Positions 16,860 to 24,613 of a stretch of 64,000 nucleotides of DNA are shown piece by piece; position 1 is the first letter of the stretch; the number at the start of each line of letters is the position of its first letter. Made by a program: the position numbers and the translations under genes. This DNA comes from Rhizobium mayense (GTDB lineage Bacteria; Pseudomonadota; Alphaproteobacteria; Rhizobiales; Rhizobiaceae). The DNA lies in assembly GCF_030272705.1 (NCBI RefSeq), contig NZ_JARFYM010000004.1:62001-126000 (forward strand), written 5' to 3'. A model generated the notes under the pieces. The model did not search any database, was not told the origin of the DNA, and worked only from the letters and a program-made list of their open reading frames with translations.

Positions 16860-17918
16860 TTAATCGGATACTGGATTCATCTCCCTCGTGTCCTCAAGAA
16901 GGACCGCCATGCTGGGGACACCGTCGGTGGCGGTTGCGCCTCCAAGACAACGCGCGGCCGCAGCGTGGGCGACGGCGCAGATTTGTTCGACGGCCCAGTC
17001 CCCGTGCAGGCCGTAAAGCACGGCGGCACAGAAGGCGTCCCCAGCGCCGACGGTGCTGACAATGTTGCCCAGATCGACGGATCGCGACCGCGTGACGACG
17101 GGCGGAGCACCGGGCGCAAACCAGAAACAGATTTCCGGCGCATGGATGACGGCGCCTTTAACGACACCTGCCCTGAGCAAACGCTCGCCGGCGGCCAGAA
17201 GCGCCGCCTCGATCAACTCTCCCTTTGCGTCACGCACGGTGACACCGGCTGCCCGCCCCGCCTCAAGCTCATTGATGATCAGAAAATCGCAATAGGGCAG
17301 AGCGACACCGACCTTGGCGGCGAATTCCGGGTCTTCGCTCGATACGAAATCCACGCAGGTCGTGAGCCCCGCGCGACGCGCGGCTTCCAGCAGGCGCGAT
17401 GCCCCTGAACAGCCGTCCGGACCGATCTGCTCGAGCCCGGGCAGCAACATCAGATAGCCGAGATAGAACAGCCGATAGCCGGCGTTGGCAAAGGTCGCAG
17501 GCGAGATGAGCGCGTCCGTCACCGCATCGTTGGCGCCGCCACGATAGAAGAAGGTGCGGTTATGGCCGGGCACATTCATAACATGCGTGTGTCCCGTCAC
17601 CTGGTCGGCAAGCGGCGTCAGGCCGCCTATATCGATGTTTGCGGCCGCAAGGCGCGCCCTGACGATCTCTCCATCCGCATCCGCGCCGATGCAACCAGCC
17701 GCGGCGAGCTTTCCGGGAAAACCGAGCGAGGCCAGATCGGTGACCACATTAGCGGCCCCTCCCCCAACGCCCACATCCTGATGCAGAATATGCGCGAGAT
17801 TGCCCTGCTCGGGCCAGTGGGACAGCGTATGCACGCGGTCGACAATGAAGTTTCCCGCGCAAACAATGCCTCCCTTATCTTTCTCTTCGCCGTCGCGAAC
17901 CTCCTCCCCGGTCCGCAT
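16860..17918 (-). CDS. PfkB/ribokinase-family carbohydrate kinase
   Basis: 352 residues. The N-terminal motif VGVGGGAANVVTDLASLG and the C-terminal catalytic motif IVSTVGAGDAFCAAVLYGL (Asp of GAGD is the base) define the family. It phosphorylates a sugar with ATP in the cytoplasm. Its start overlaps the isomerase stop by one base (TGATG), implying coupled translation. Placed between a ketol-isomerase and an aldolase, it most likely phosphorylates the ketose produced by the isomerase. The first 15 residues are charged and the ATG at 17918 fits the overlap. Confidence 0.92.
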   Translation of the reverse strand: MRTGEEVRDGEEKDKGGIVCAGNFIVDRVHTLSHWPEQGNLAHILHQDVGVGGGAANVVTDLASLGFPGKLAAAGCIGADADGEIVRARLAAANIDIGGLTPLADQVTGHTHVMNVPGHNRTFFYRGGANDAVTDALISPATFANAGYRLFYLGYLMLLPGLEQIGPDGCSGASRLLEAARRAGLTTCVDFVSSEDPEFAAKVGVALPYCDFLIINELEAGRAAGVTVRDAKGELIEAALLAAGERLLRAGVVKGAVIHAPEICFWFAPGAPPVVTRSRSVDLGNIVSTVGAGDAFCAAVLYGLHGDWAVEQICAVAHAAAARCLGGATATDGVPSMAVLLEDTREMNPVSD

Positions 17919-18589
17919 CAGCCACCTGCCTCATTCCATAGGGGTCTGAGGGGCGGCTCATCCTCCTCGATCGCCGCGAAGCGCCCGATCGGCTCCAGAA
18001 AATAATTGTCGCTGTTGTCGTCGTTGACCTGGCTGACCTCGCCGACGAACACAGGCCCGCCGCCCTTTCGGCCGTAGAAGCGATGATAGAGCCCCGTGTG
18101 GATCGTGACGCTCCGGCCGGGCGACAGAACCAGCGGCTCCCAAACGGCAAGCTTCCTCGGCAAGCCATCCACCGGAACGGTCACATCGTCCCGCAGCACA
18201 TTGCCGTCGGGGTCGCTCGCCGCGAATTCGATGATGAGATCGCCGCCAGCCCGGTTGATGATGTCTTCCATCTTTGCCGCATGGCGGTGGGTCGGCGTCT
18301 CCTGCCCCTCCTCGACGAAAAGCAGCTTTTCGGCATAGGTGCGCTCGCCCTCAACGCCAACGATGCCGTTGCGCAGGCAGAACAGCACCAGGCCGCATTC
18401 GGAAAATCGACCTGAACCGAAGTCCGTGACATCCCATCCCAATTGATGAGTGCGCAGATAGCGCGCCGCTTCCGGATGGGCGGCGAAATCCGCTGCAGTC
18501 CAGTAGCCCCATTCCGGCAGGGACCATTGCCAATCTTCGAGGGTCTTCGTTGCGCGCCGCAGCGCTTCATTGATCTCGGAGCGCTTCAT
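17918..18589 (-). CDS. D-lyxose/D-mannose ketol-isomerase family protein (cupin)
   Basis: 223 residues, cupin fold, matching the D-lyxose isomerase family (E. coli O157 EcSI, B. subtilis YdaE). Metal ligands are conserved in spacing: H101, H103 and E108 (THRHAAKMEDI) and H169 (HTGLYHRF). KRSEINEALRRA at the N-terminus is also typical. The reaction would be aldose to ketose (lyxose to xylulose, or mannose to fructose), Mn2+-dependent. It overlaps both neighbours by a single base, so it is tightly coupled with the kinase and the Gfo/Idh/MocA gene. Confidence 0.88.
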   Translation of the reverse strand: MKRSEINEALRRATKTLEDWQWSLPEWGYWTAADFAAHPEAARYLRTHQLGWDVTDFGSGRFSECGLVLFCLRNGIVGVEGERTYAEKLLFVEEGQETPTHRHAAKMEDIINRAGGDLIIEFAASDPDGNVLRDDVTVPVDGLPRKLAVWEPLVLSPGRSVTIHTGLYHRFYGRKGGGPVFVGEVSQVNDDNSDNYFLEPIGRFAAIEEDEPPLRPLWNEAGG

Positions 18590-19743
18590 CAGGCGTCCGC
18601 TCCTTCATAGTTGACCGGCACCACGACATTCTCGCGACCGGATTTGAGTGCCGCCGTCAGTATTGCGTGGTGAGCCTGAGCCTCGGCGGGTGTCGCGCAG
18701 CCAAAACCGTTTGCATTTCCGCCCGCCAGCTCGTCGACGAAGGCCGCCCACATTTGCTGGATGGCATCGGTAAAGCCGAATTCGAAAATCTTGCCGGTGA
18801 TGGTCGGAAACAGCGAGCCGTATCCAATGTCCTCGGTGCTCCAGGCCTGCGCGCCGCCATTATAATCCATCCACTGCCACTGGCGGGGCGTCTTGGTGCT
18901 GAAGAAGGCACTCTTCCTCATGCCGAGAACGCGGATGTACCAAGTGTTGGATTCACCTGGCGCTATGCGCCAGGTTTTCAGCACCATAGGGAAATCCTGA
19001 TCCCCGGTGCGCACGCGGCTGCTGATCGTGGCATTGTCCCAGGTGGTGCAGGGCAGCATGCCACCCTTGCCGTCAGGGCGCTCGGTAACCTTCTTGATCA
19101 GTTGCGCATGCAGCGTTTGAGGCCGCCAGCCGAGCCGAAGCGGCACGTGCAGCACATGCATGCCGAGATCGCCCATGCAACCATATTCGCCGTTGATATC
19201 GGCCACGCGCTTCCAGTTGATCGGCTTCTGCCGGTCGATATCCGAGGAATGCAGGAAGCCGGCCTCGACTTCGAGGATATCCCCCATCTCGCCGCTTTCG
19301 GCGAGCGCAATGACCTTCTGTGCGCCCGGGAAGAAAAGCATTTCCGACGAGCAGCGAACCAGCAGTTCGGGATGCTCGGCGAGGACCGCCATGATCTCAC
19401 GGTTCTGAGCCGCATCCATGCCGAACGGCTTTTCACCGAGCAGATGTTTTCCGGCCTTCAGAATATCGACGTAGAACTGCTGGTGAAGCACATGCGGGAC
19501 GGCGCAATAGACCGCATCGACCTCAGGATTGGCCAGAAGCTCCTTGTAGTCGGCAGTGAATTGCCGAACCGTCGGCACATTATCCCTAAACCAGTCAAGC
19601 AGCGTCGGGTTGGTATCGCAGACGGCGGTGATTTCCGGCCGCGCCTTCATATCGGCCAAATGCAGCCAGCGCGCCGCAGCACTTGCGAATTCGCGCCCCA
19701 TCAGACCACAGCCGATGACGCCGAAGCGGAATATTTTTGTCAT
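18589..19743 (-). CDS. Gfo/Idh/MocA-family oxidoreductase
   Basis: 384 residues from ATG 19743, which has GGAGGAGG just upstream. Rossmann motif GVIGCGLMGREFAS at the N-terminus, and the EKP signature in LLGEKPFGMDAAQN. The C-terminal alpha/beta domain includes CMGDLGMHVLHVPLRLGW. NAD(P)-dependent sugar or inositol dehydrogenase. It is the second gene in the operon, 21 bases after the aldolase stop. Confidence 0.92.
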   Translation of the reverse strand: MTKIFRFGVIGCGLMGREFASAAARWLHLADMKARPEITAVCDTNPTLLDWFRDNVPTVRQFTADYKELLANPEVDAVYCAVPHVLHQQFYVDILKAGKHLLGEKPFGMDAAQNREIMAVLAEHPELLVRCSSEMLFFPGAQKVIALAESGEMGDILEVEAGFLHSSDIDRQKPINWKRVADINGEYGCMGDLGMHVLHVPLRLGWRPQTLHAQLIKKVTERPDGKGGMLPCTTWDNATISSRVRTGDQDFPMVLKTWRIAPGESNTWYIRVLGMRKSAFFSTKTPRQWQWMDYNGGAQAWSTEDIGYGSLFPTITGKIFEFGFTDAIQQMWAAFVDELAGGNANGFGCATPAEAQAHHAILTAALKSGRENVVVPVNYEGADA

Positions 19744-19764
19744 GCCTCCTCCTCCCAAAATGCG

Positions 19765-20589
19765 TCAGGCGAGATGCCGTGAGGCTCCTTCGACCGAAGC
19801 CTTGTCATGGACGATCGCCATCAAGGCCCGTGTCATGCCCGCGGGATTGTTGTGCTGAATGACGTTGCGGCCGTAGACGATGCCGCGAGCGCCCTGCTCC
19901 ATCAACTGCTTGGTGCGGGTCAGTATCTCCTGATCGGAAACGCGGCCGCCGCCACGCACCAGCACGGGAAGGCCCTGGGCGATTTCGACGACACGATGAT
20001 ATTCCGCGACATTGTCGCAGGGGTCGGCCTTGATGATATCAGCGCCGAGTTCGGCCGCCTGACGGACAAGTGGCAGGATCTTGTCGATCGCGCCGTCGAC
20101 CATGTAAGCTCCCTTGGAATTGTCCTGCATGACCAGCGGCTCAACCATCAGCGGCATGCCGTAGATCTCGCATTCTCGCTTCAGGCTGTTCACATTGCGC
20201 ACGCAGGCGCGGTAGACTTCGGGCTGGTTCGGCAACATCAAGAGATTGACGACGACGCAGGCAGCGTCCAACGCGACGCCTTGCTCCACCGCCCTGTCGA
20301 TCATTTCCGAAAACAGCGCAGACGGCAGCGGATTGCCATAGATGTTGGCAATGTCCGTGCGCAGCACCAGCGCCGGGCGTTGCTTGCCGGGAATGGCCTG
20401 CAGAAGCGGCGCTGTGCCCGGCGGAAGCTGAATGGCATCCGGGCCCGCATCCGCGATCACCTTGATGGCAGTCTTCATGTCCTCAATGCCGGCCAGGAAG
20501 GTCCGCTCATTGAACATGCCGTGGTCGATGGCGACGTCGAAGCAATTTCCAGACACGCCGAAAAGGCGGTTAATCCGCGCGAACTTCAT
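19765..20589 (-). CDS. class I aldolase (DeoC/LacD/FbaB-type) family protein
   Basis: 274 residues from ATG 20589, preceded by GGGAGGAACTTG. TIM-barrel class I aldolase of the FbaB/LsrF/LacD group: FDVAIDHGMFNE near residues 17-28, the Schiff-base Lys in GADIIKADPCDN, and the phosphate-binding loop VLVRGGGRVSDQEIL. It would cleave a ketose phosphate to DHAP plus an aldehyde. First gene of the six-gene operon, directly behind the double LacI-type operator. Confidence 0.88.
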   Translation of the reverse strand: MKFARINRLFGVSGNCFDVAIDHGMFNERTFLAGIEDMKTAIKVIADAGPDAIQLPPGTAPLLQAIPGKQRPALVLRTDIANIYGNPLPSALFSEMIDRAVEQGVALDAACVVVNLLMLPNQPEVYRACVRNVNSLKRECEIYGMPLMVEPLVMQDNSKGAYMVDGAIDKILPLVRQAAELGADIIKADPCDNVAEYHRVVEIAQGLPVLVRGGGRVSDQEILTRTKQLMEQGARGIVYGRNVIQHNNPAGMTRALMAIVHDKASVEGASRHLA

Positions 20590-20606
20590 CAAGTTCCTCC
20601 CAATGC

Positions 20607-20625
20607 GGTAACGTTTCCACATCCC
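20607..20625 (-). promoter_or_regulatory. LacI-type operator, promoter-proximal copy
   Basis: GGTAACGTTTCCACATCCC on the plus strand, with the near-palindromic core GGTAACGTTTCC centred on CG, typical for LacI-family sites. It starts 18 bases upstream of the aldolase ATG and would cover the transcription start. It is identical to the copy at 20663-20681. Confidence 0.75.
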
Positions 20626-20647
20626 ACATTAAGGGACCGGGATTATG

Positions 20648-20653
20648 AGTCAA
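20648..20653 (-). promoter_or_regulatory. -35 element (TTGACT) of the sugar operon promoter
   Basis: TTGACT on the minus strand lies between the two LacI-type operators. A 17-base spacer puts the -10 at 20625-20630 (AATGTG), a weak match. Repression by blocking polymerase or by looping between the sites would follow naturally. Confidence 0.5.
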
Positions 20654-20662
20654 GGGTCGTGT

Positions 20663-20681
20663 GGTAACGTTTCCACATCCC
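20663..20681 (-). promoter_or_regulatory. LacI-type operator, distal copy
   Basis: Exact 19-base repeat of 20607-20625, offset by 56 bp, upstream of the -35 of the minus-strand operon. Two identical spaced sites suggest cooperative binding. Confidence 0.75.
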
Positions 20682-20755
20682 CATGTCCGAATGAAATAAG
20701 GGCCGACAGAACACAGCCATGCAAACATTGCTGCTTGAGGAGATTCCTACATGGG

Positions 20756-20794
20756 AACCCGCCGCTCGCGAGGGGGCCGAACCAACGACGGGCT
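20756..20794. repeat. hairpin element, diverged copy of 21431-21472
   Basis: AACCCGCCG (20756-20764) and CGACGGGCTT (20785-20794) share layout and sequence with the better hairpin at 21431-21472, including CCAACGACGGG on the right arm. The left arm is diverged, so pairing is partial. The two copies flank the small gene at 20912-21121. Confidence 0.4.
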
Positions 20795-20911
20795 TTGGTG
20801 ACGGCTAGTTGGTCAGCGCTGCCACTTGCCAACCAACGGCCAAACAATAAGCTGCGGGATTTGTCCCATTGCGCGCGAAATTGTCGCCGCCGAAGGGGAT
20901 AATGCTTGTCG

Positions 20912-21121
20912 TCATTTGACGCCGACGAGTTTCACGAGCTGATTTTCGTCGTGGACCCCCTGCCTATAGAGTTCAATGACCATTGCCGCAATTTTCTCGG
21001 CGTCTTCGGTATTGCGCGCAATATTGAGTTTGAGCAAAATGGCATCAAAAGCGTGTTGGCAGATGTTTAAATCCGTTGAATCCAGAGCCATGTCATGCTT
21101 GCTGAGATATTCTTTGATCAC
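20912..21121 (-). CDS. small hypothetical protein
   Basis: 69 residues if started at GTG 21121. The frame is open 470 bases further upstream, but that part (Arg/Cys/Trp-rich, no pattern) does not look like protein, while the last 70 residues do: IKEYLSKHDMALDSTDLNICQHAFDAIL followed by NTEDAEKIAAMVIELYRQGVHDENQLV, two amphipathic helices. Rhizobial genomes carry many short proteins of this look; I do not recognise a function. The ribosome site at GTG 21121 is weak. Confidence 0.5.
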   Translation of the reverse strand: MIKEYLSKHDMALDSTDLNICQHAFDAILLKLNIARNTEDAEKIAAMVIELYRQGVHDENQLVKLVGVK

Positions 21122-21430
21122 GGCCGTTCTTTCGCCCCATCGCCGTCGCCACAGCGGCAAACAGCCCATTTTCGACCGAAATGAATTCCAGCACAATAGC
21201 GTCGGCGGCTTGCCCGCCCTCAAAGGTCTTCGACAAAAAGGAGCCCCGTTGTGAACAGGGCTTGAAGTGAGAGTGCGGATATTGTGACTTGCCATATGCA
21301 AGTCCTGAAATACTAACGATTTATCGCAGCTTTTGGTTCCAATTTGCGAGCTAGGGCTTTTGACATTGCCGAGCAGACATTGATCGACGCCAACGCCACA
21401 GCCTAGACCGCGACCTTTCTGCTGCCTGAC

Positions 21431-21472
21431 AAAACCCGCCGTTGGCGTGAGGGGCGACCAACGACGGGTTTT
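21431..21472. terminator. strong hairpin, terminator-like
   Basis: AAAACCCGCCGTTGG (21431-21445) pairs with CCAACGACGGGTTTT (21458-21472): 15 bp with one mismatch and a 12-base loop. Terminal A-run and T-run on opposite sides give a rho-independent look in both directions. A related element lies at 20756-20794. Confidence 0.55.
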
Positions 21473-21613
21473 CACTAATGTCATAAAATTGGCCGGCTCA
21501 TCCGGCCGAAGGAGGAACGTCAGCGACTGTTGTTTGTTCCGCGCCGGTATTGGCTCGTTCCACCTCAACCTTTTTCCACTCATCGACACCGACTGTACGA
21601 TTCAGACTATACA

Positions 21614-21627
21614 GCTAACATGTTAGC
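21614..21627. promoter_or_regulatory. perfect palindrome upstream of the DHDPS-like/GntR operon
   Basis: GCTAACATGTTAGC, a perfect 14-bp palindrome 37 bases upstream of the TTG start at 21665. It is a plausible operator for the GntR regulator encoded as the second gene (inference). Confidence 0.45.
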
Positions 21628-21664
21628 ATGTATGTACTGACTACACACTGGGGAGGAATGAAAC

Positions 21665-22549
21665 TTGTCTCGCAAATTCGGTCTATCGGTTGCGCTTACG
21701 ACGCCCTTCGATACCAACGGCGATATCGCGATCGGTCCAATGATCAACCAGGCCGAACGAAGCCTGGCATCGGGATGCTCGAGCGTCACGCTTTTCGGCA
21801 CCACCGGCGAAGGATCCTCTATCGGAACGCAGGAGCGGGAAGAGGTGATCAACGCCTTCCTGGAAGCAGGGGTGGCGCCGAACCAGATCATCGTGGGCGT
21901 CATGGCGGATTCTGTCGAGGACGCCGCCGCACAAGCTGGGTTCGCGCTGACCAAGGGCGTACGCAACATCCTGCTTGCACCGCCTTTCTATTTCAAGAAT
22001 GTCAGTGATGACGGGCTGTTTCGCTGGTTCTCGGCCGTATTCGCACGGCTGGCCGACAAAGCGCGGGACATCATCGTCTATAACATTCCTTCCGTTACCA
22101 TGGTGCAGCTCTCGGTGGCACTGATCGGCAGGCTGCGCAGCGCCTTTCCCGGCATTGTCACAGGCGTCAAAGACTCCTCCGGCGATTGGCCGTACACCGA
22201 GGCGCTGTTGAAGGCGCATAGCGATCTCATCATCCTGATTGGCGATGAACGCCACTTGGCCAGAGGAGTTCGCTTGGGTGGCCAGGGAGCAATCTCCGGG
22301 ATGGCGAATTTCGTGCCGCACGAAGTGCGGTTGATGGCTGAAGAAGGAAAGGATGATCCGCGCGTCGAGAACTTTGTCCCGGAATTGCTGAAATTCCCGG
22401 TGACTGCGGCAGTCAAAGTCATGGTGGCACAACTCTCAGGGGACGAAATCTGGCTTGCGGTTCGTCCGCCGCTTGTTTCAATATCCGGCGAAGGACGGAA
22501 TCATCTCGCCGGGGCGTTCAACGCGCTTTTCAGGTCCAAGGCGGCTTAG
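21665..22549 (+). CDS. dihydrodipicolinate synthase family (DapA/NanA-type) aldolase
   Basis: 294 residues. The TTG start at 21665 has GGGGAGGA eight bases upstream; an ATG at 21658 is in another frame. GTTGE at 45-49, catalytic Y139 (IIVYNIPS) and Schiff-base K169 (IVTGVKDSSGDW) are all present. The family condenses or cleaves pyruvate adducts (KDG-type aldolase, N-acetylneuraminate lyase or KDSDA dehydratase). Linked to a GntR regulator and an ABC sugar importer, so a catabolic aldolase or dehydratase is more likely than lysine biosynthesis. Confidence 0.9.
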   Translation: MSRKFGLSVALTTPFDTNGDIAIGPMINQAERSLASGCSSVTLFGTTGEGSSIGTQEREEVINAFLEAGVAPNQIIVGVMADSVEDAAAQAGFALTKGVRNILLAPPFYFKNVSDDGLFRWFSAVFARLADKARDIIVYNIPSVTMVQLSVALIGRLRSAFPGIVTGVKDSSGDWPYTEALLKAHSDLIILIGDERHLARGVRLGGQGAISGMANFVPHEVRLMAEEGKDDPRVENFVPELLKFPVTAAVKVMVAQLSGDEIWLAVRPPLVSISGEGRNHLAGAFNALFRSKAA

Positions 22550-22573
22550 ACGAACAGGACTAGGGAGAAGACG

Positions 22574-23233
22574 ATGGATGGCATGGACGAGCAGCCGACG
22601 TTGCGGGAAAAAGCTTATGCAAGCTTTACCCACCATCTGCTTGCTCGCGATGTGCGGCCCGGTCAGTTCGTCTCGCAGCGCAGGCTCGTGGAGCTGACAG
22701 GACTGCCGCTCGGCGCCATCCGTGAGCTGATCCCGCGGCTGGAAGCCGAAGGCCTGATCATGACCGTGCCGCAACGTGGTCTCCAGATCGCCCATATCGA
22801 TCTCAACCTTATCCGCGAGGCCTTCCAGCTACGTCTCTTTCTAGAGAAGGAGGCTGTCGCGCTTTTCACACATTCGGCTTCAGACGACACGATCGCCAAG
22901 CTCTTGAAGCAGCACCGCGATATTGCCGACGCCATACAGGCAGGCGACACCTCGCCGGAGCTGGAGATCCACGCACAATCGGTGGACTGGGGCATGCATG
23001 ATGCCTTCATCGACGCGCTCGGCAACACCATTATTTCAAACGCCTATCGCGTCAACTCGATCAAGATGCGGTTGATCAGCCAGGATCGATTCCGGATCAA
23101 CGGGCATGTCGGGCCTGTCATGAACGAACATCTGAGAGTGCTTGAAGCGATCCAAAGACGATCCGCGGAAGATGCTGTCGCGTCTCTCGTTTCGCACATC
23201 AACGGAGCCAGAGATCGTGCATTGAAAATTTGA
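22574..23233 (+). CDS. GntR-family regulator, FCD (FadR) subfamily
   Basis: 219 residues. Winged helix at about 8-75 (LREKAYASFTHHLLARDVRPGQFVSQRRLVELTGLPLGAIRELIPRLEAEGLI), then an FCD helical effector domain with the expected Asp/His metal-site residues around AQSVDWGMHDAFIDALGN. It begins 24 bases after the aldolase-like gene with AGGGAGAAG upstream, within the importer operon; probable local repressor. Confidence 0.92.
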   Translation: MDGMDEQPTLREKAYASFTHHLLARDVRPGQFVSQRRLVELTGLPLGAIRELIPRLEAEGLIMTVPQRGLQIAHIDLNLIREAFQLRLFLEKEAVALFTHSASDDTIAKLLKQHRDIADAIQAGDTSPELEIHAQSVDWGMHDAFIDALGNTIISNAYRVNSIKMRLISQDRFRINGHVGPVMNEHLRVLEAIQRRSAEDAVASLVSHINGARDRALKI

Positions 23234-23284
23234 ATTCAACGGGCCGCAAATGAGGAGATTTCCGGCCAAAGGAGGAGGAACAGC

Positions 23285-24613
23285 ATGGCATCATTCATTA
23301 ATCCCACACGCCGTCACTTCATGGCGGGTACGGCGGCTGTGGGAGCGGCAAGCCTGCTCGGCATACGAACGGCATCCGCGTCGGTGGATTGGAAACGGTT
23401 TGCCGGGACCACGTTGGAAGTCAATCTGATCAAAAGCCCGCGTAGCGAAACCATTCTCAAAAACCTCAGCGAATTCGAGGCATTGACCGGTATCAAGGTG
23501 AATGCCGAGGCGACACCGGAGCAGCAACAGCGCCAGAAGACGACAATTGAGCTGAGCTCCGGAAAGCCGAGCTTCGATGTCGTTCATTTGAGTTACCATG
23601 TCCAGAAGCGCCAGTTTGAAAAGGGCGGCTGGCTCGCCGATATCAGCGGCTTCCTGAAGGATCCCTCCTTGACAGACCCGTCGCTGACCGAGAGCGACTT
23701 TGCCGAAGCCGGCCTGGCCTTCGCCAAGGATTCAAACGGCGTTCTTCGTTCGCTACCCTTCTCGGTCGATTATTGGATCATCTACTGGAACAAGACGCTC
23801 TTCGAAAAGAAGGGACTGTCTTACCCGACCAATTTCGATGAGATGGCGCAAGCGGCGGAAGCTCTGACCGATCCGTCGACCAATACCTATGGTTTCGTCG
23901 CTCGCGGCCTCAAGAATGCCAATACCCCCGTCTGGACGACATTGATGCTTGGCTACAGCATGACGCCGCTTGGACCCGATGGGAAATTGCGCACGACGTC
24001 CGACGAGGCGGTTGCGGCAGCCAAGCTCTATCAGCGCCTGATGACCAAGTCGGCACCTCCTGGCGTTTCCGGTTTCAACTGGGCTGAAGCCCAGTCGGCC
24101 TTCCTCCAGGGCAAGATCGGCATGTGGCTCGACGGCGTCGGCTTTGCACCGCCAATCGAAAATCCGGAAAAATCCCGCGTCGTCGGCCAGATCGGTTACG
24201 GCATCATGCCGAAAGGCCCGAAAGCGCAGGCAGCCGCAACCACCGGCGATGGCATCGGCGTCGTGGCTGCCAGCAAGAACAAGGAAGCCGCCTACCTCTT
24301 TTGCCAATGGGTCATATCCCATGACATGGGAGCGCGGCTGTTGCAGGCAGGCGCGGGCGTGCCATTCCGCCAATCCGTCCTTGAAGATCAGAAGGTTCGG
24401 CAGGGCGTTACCATGCCGAGTGCTTGGCTTGACGCGGTAGTCGGCTCCGGCAAGGTGTCGCAGCTTGCATTGCCCGTCATCATTCCGGTCACCGAGTTCC
24501 GCGACATTTATGGCGTCGGTCTCACAAACATGATCGGTGGTGCCGATCCCGCAAGCGAACTGAAGAACGCGACCGCGCAGTTTGAGCCGGTGCTTGCGCG
24601 AAGCGAGGGATGA
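23285..24613 (+). CDS. ABC transporter extracellular sugar-binding protein (family 1), Tat-exported
   Basis: 442 residues. The twin-arginine leader is TRRHFMAGTAAVGAASLLG, with RR at 9-10 and likely cleavage near residue 32. The mature part is a MalE/UgpB-type solute-binding protein (LSEFEALTGIKVNAEATPEQQQRQ and FDVVHLSYHVQKRQ). GGAGGAGG lies upstream of the ATG. Captures the substrate in the periplasm for the two permeases that follow with overlapping reading frames. Confidence 0.93.
   Translation: MASFINPTRRHFMAGTAAVGAASLLGIRTASASVDWKRFAGTTLEVNLIKSPRSETILKNLSEFEALTGIKVNAEATPEQQQRQKTTIELSSGKPSFDVVHLSYHVQKRQFEKGGWLADISGFLKDPSLTDPSLTESDFAEAGLAFAKDSNGVLRSLPFSVDYWIIYWNKTLFEKKGLSYPTNFDEMAQAAEALTDPSTNTYGFVARGLKNANTPVWTTLMLGYSMTPLGPDGKLRTTSDEAVAAAKLYQRLMTKSAPPGVSGFNWAEAQSAFLQGKIGMWLDGVGFAPPIENPEKSRVVGQIGYGIMPKGPKAQAAATTGDGIGVVAASKNKEAAYLFCQWVISHDMGARLLQAGAGVPFRQSVLEDQKVRQGVTMPSAWLDAVVGSGKVSQLALPVIIPVTEFRDIYGVGLTNMIGGADPASELKNATAQFEPVLARSEG

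Larger units (their letters stand above)
21122..21664. other. gene-free intergenic region
   Basis: 543 bases between the small minus-strand gene and the DHDPS-like gene without a convincing gene. It contains the hairpin at 21431-21472 and the palindrome at 21614-21627. An open minus-strand frame spans part of it but has no coding look. Confidence 0.5.

Noticed and set aside
18667..19782. 371-codon plus-strand frame opposite the Gfo/Idh/MocA gene
   Set aside because: Antisense shadow; the minus strand carries the Rossmann and EKP motifs.
21122..21589. N-terminal extension of the small gene at 20912 to a 225-residue protein
   Set aside because: Codons upstream of GTG 21121 give an Arg/Cys/Trp-rich stretch with no pattern and cross the strong hairpin at 21431-21472; only the last 70 residues look like protein.
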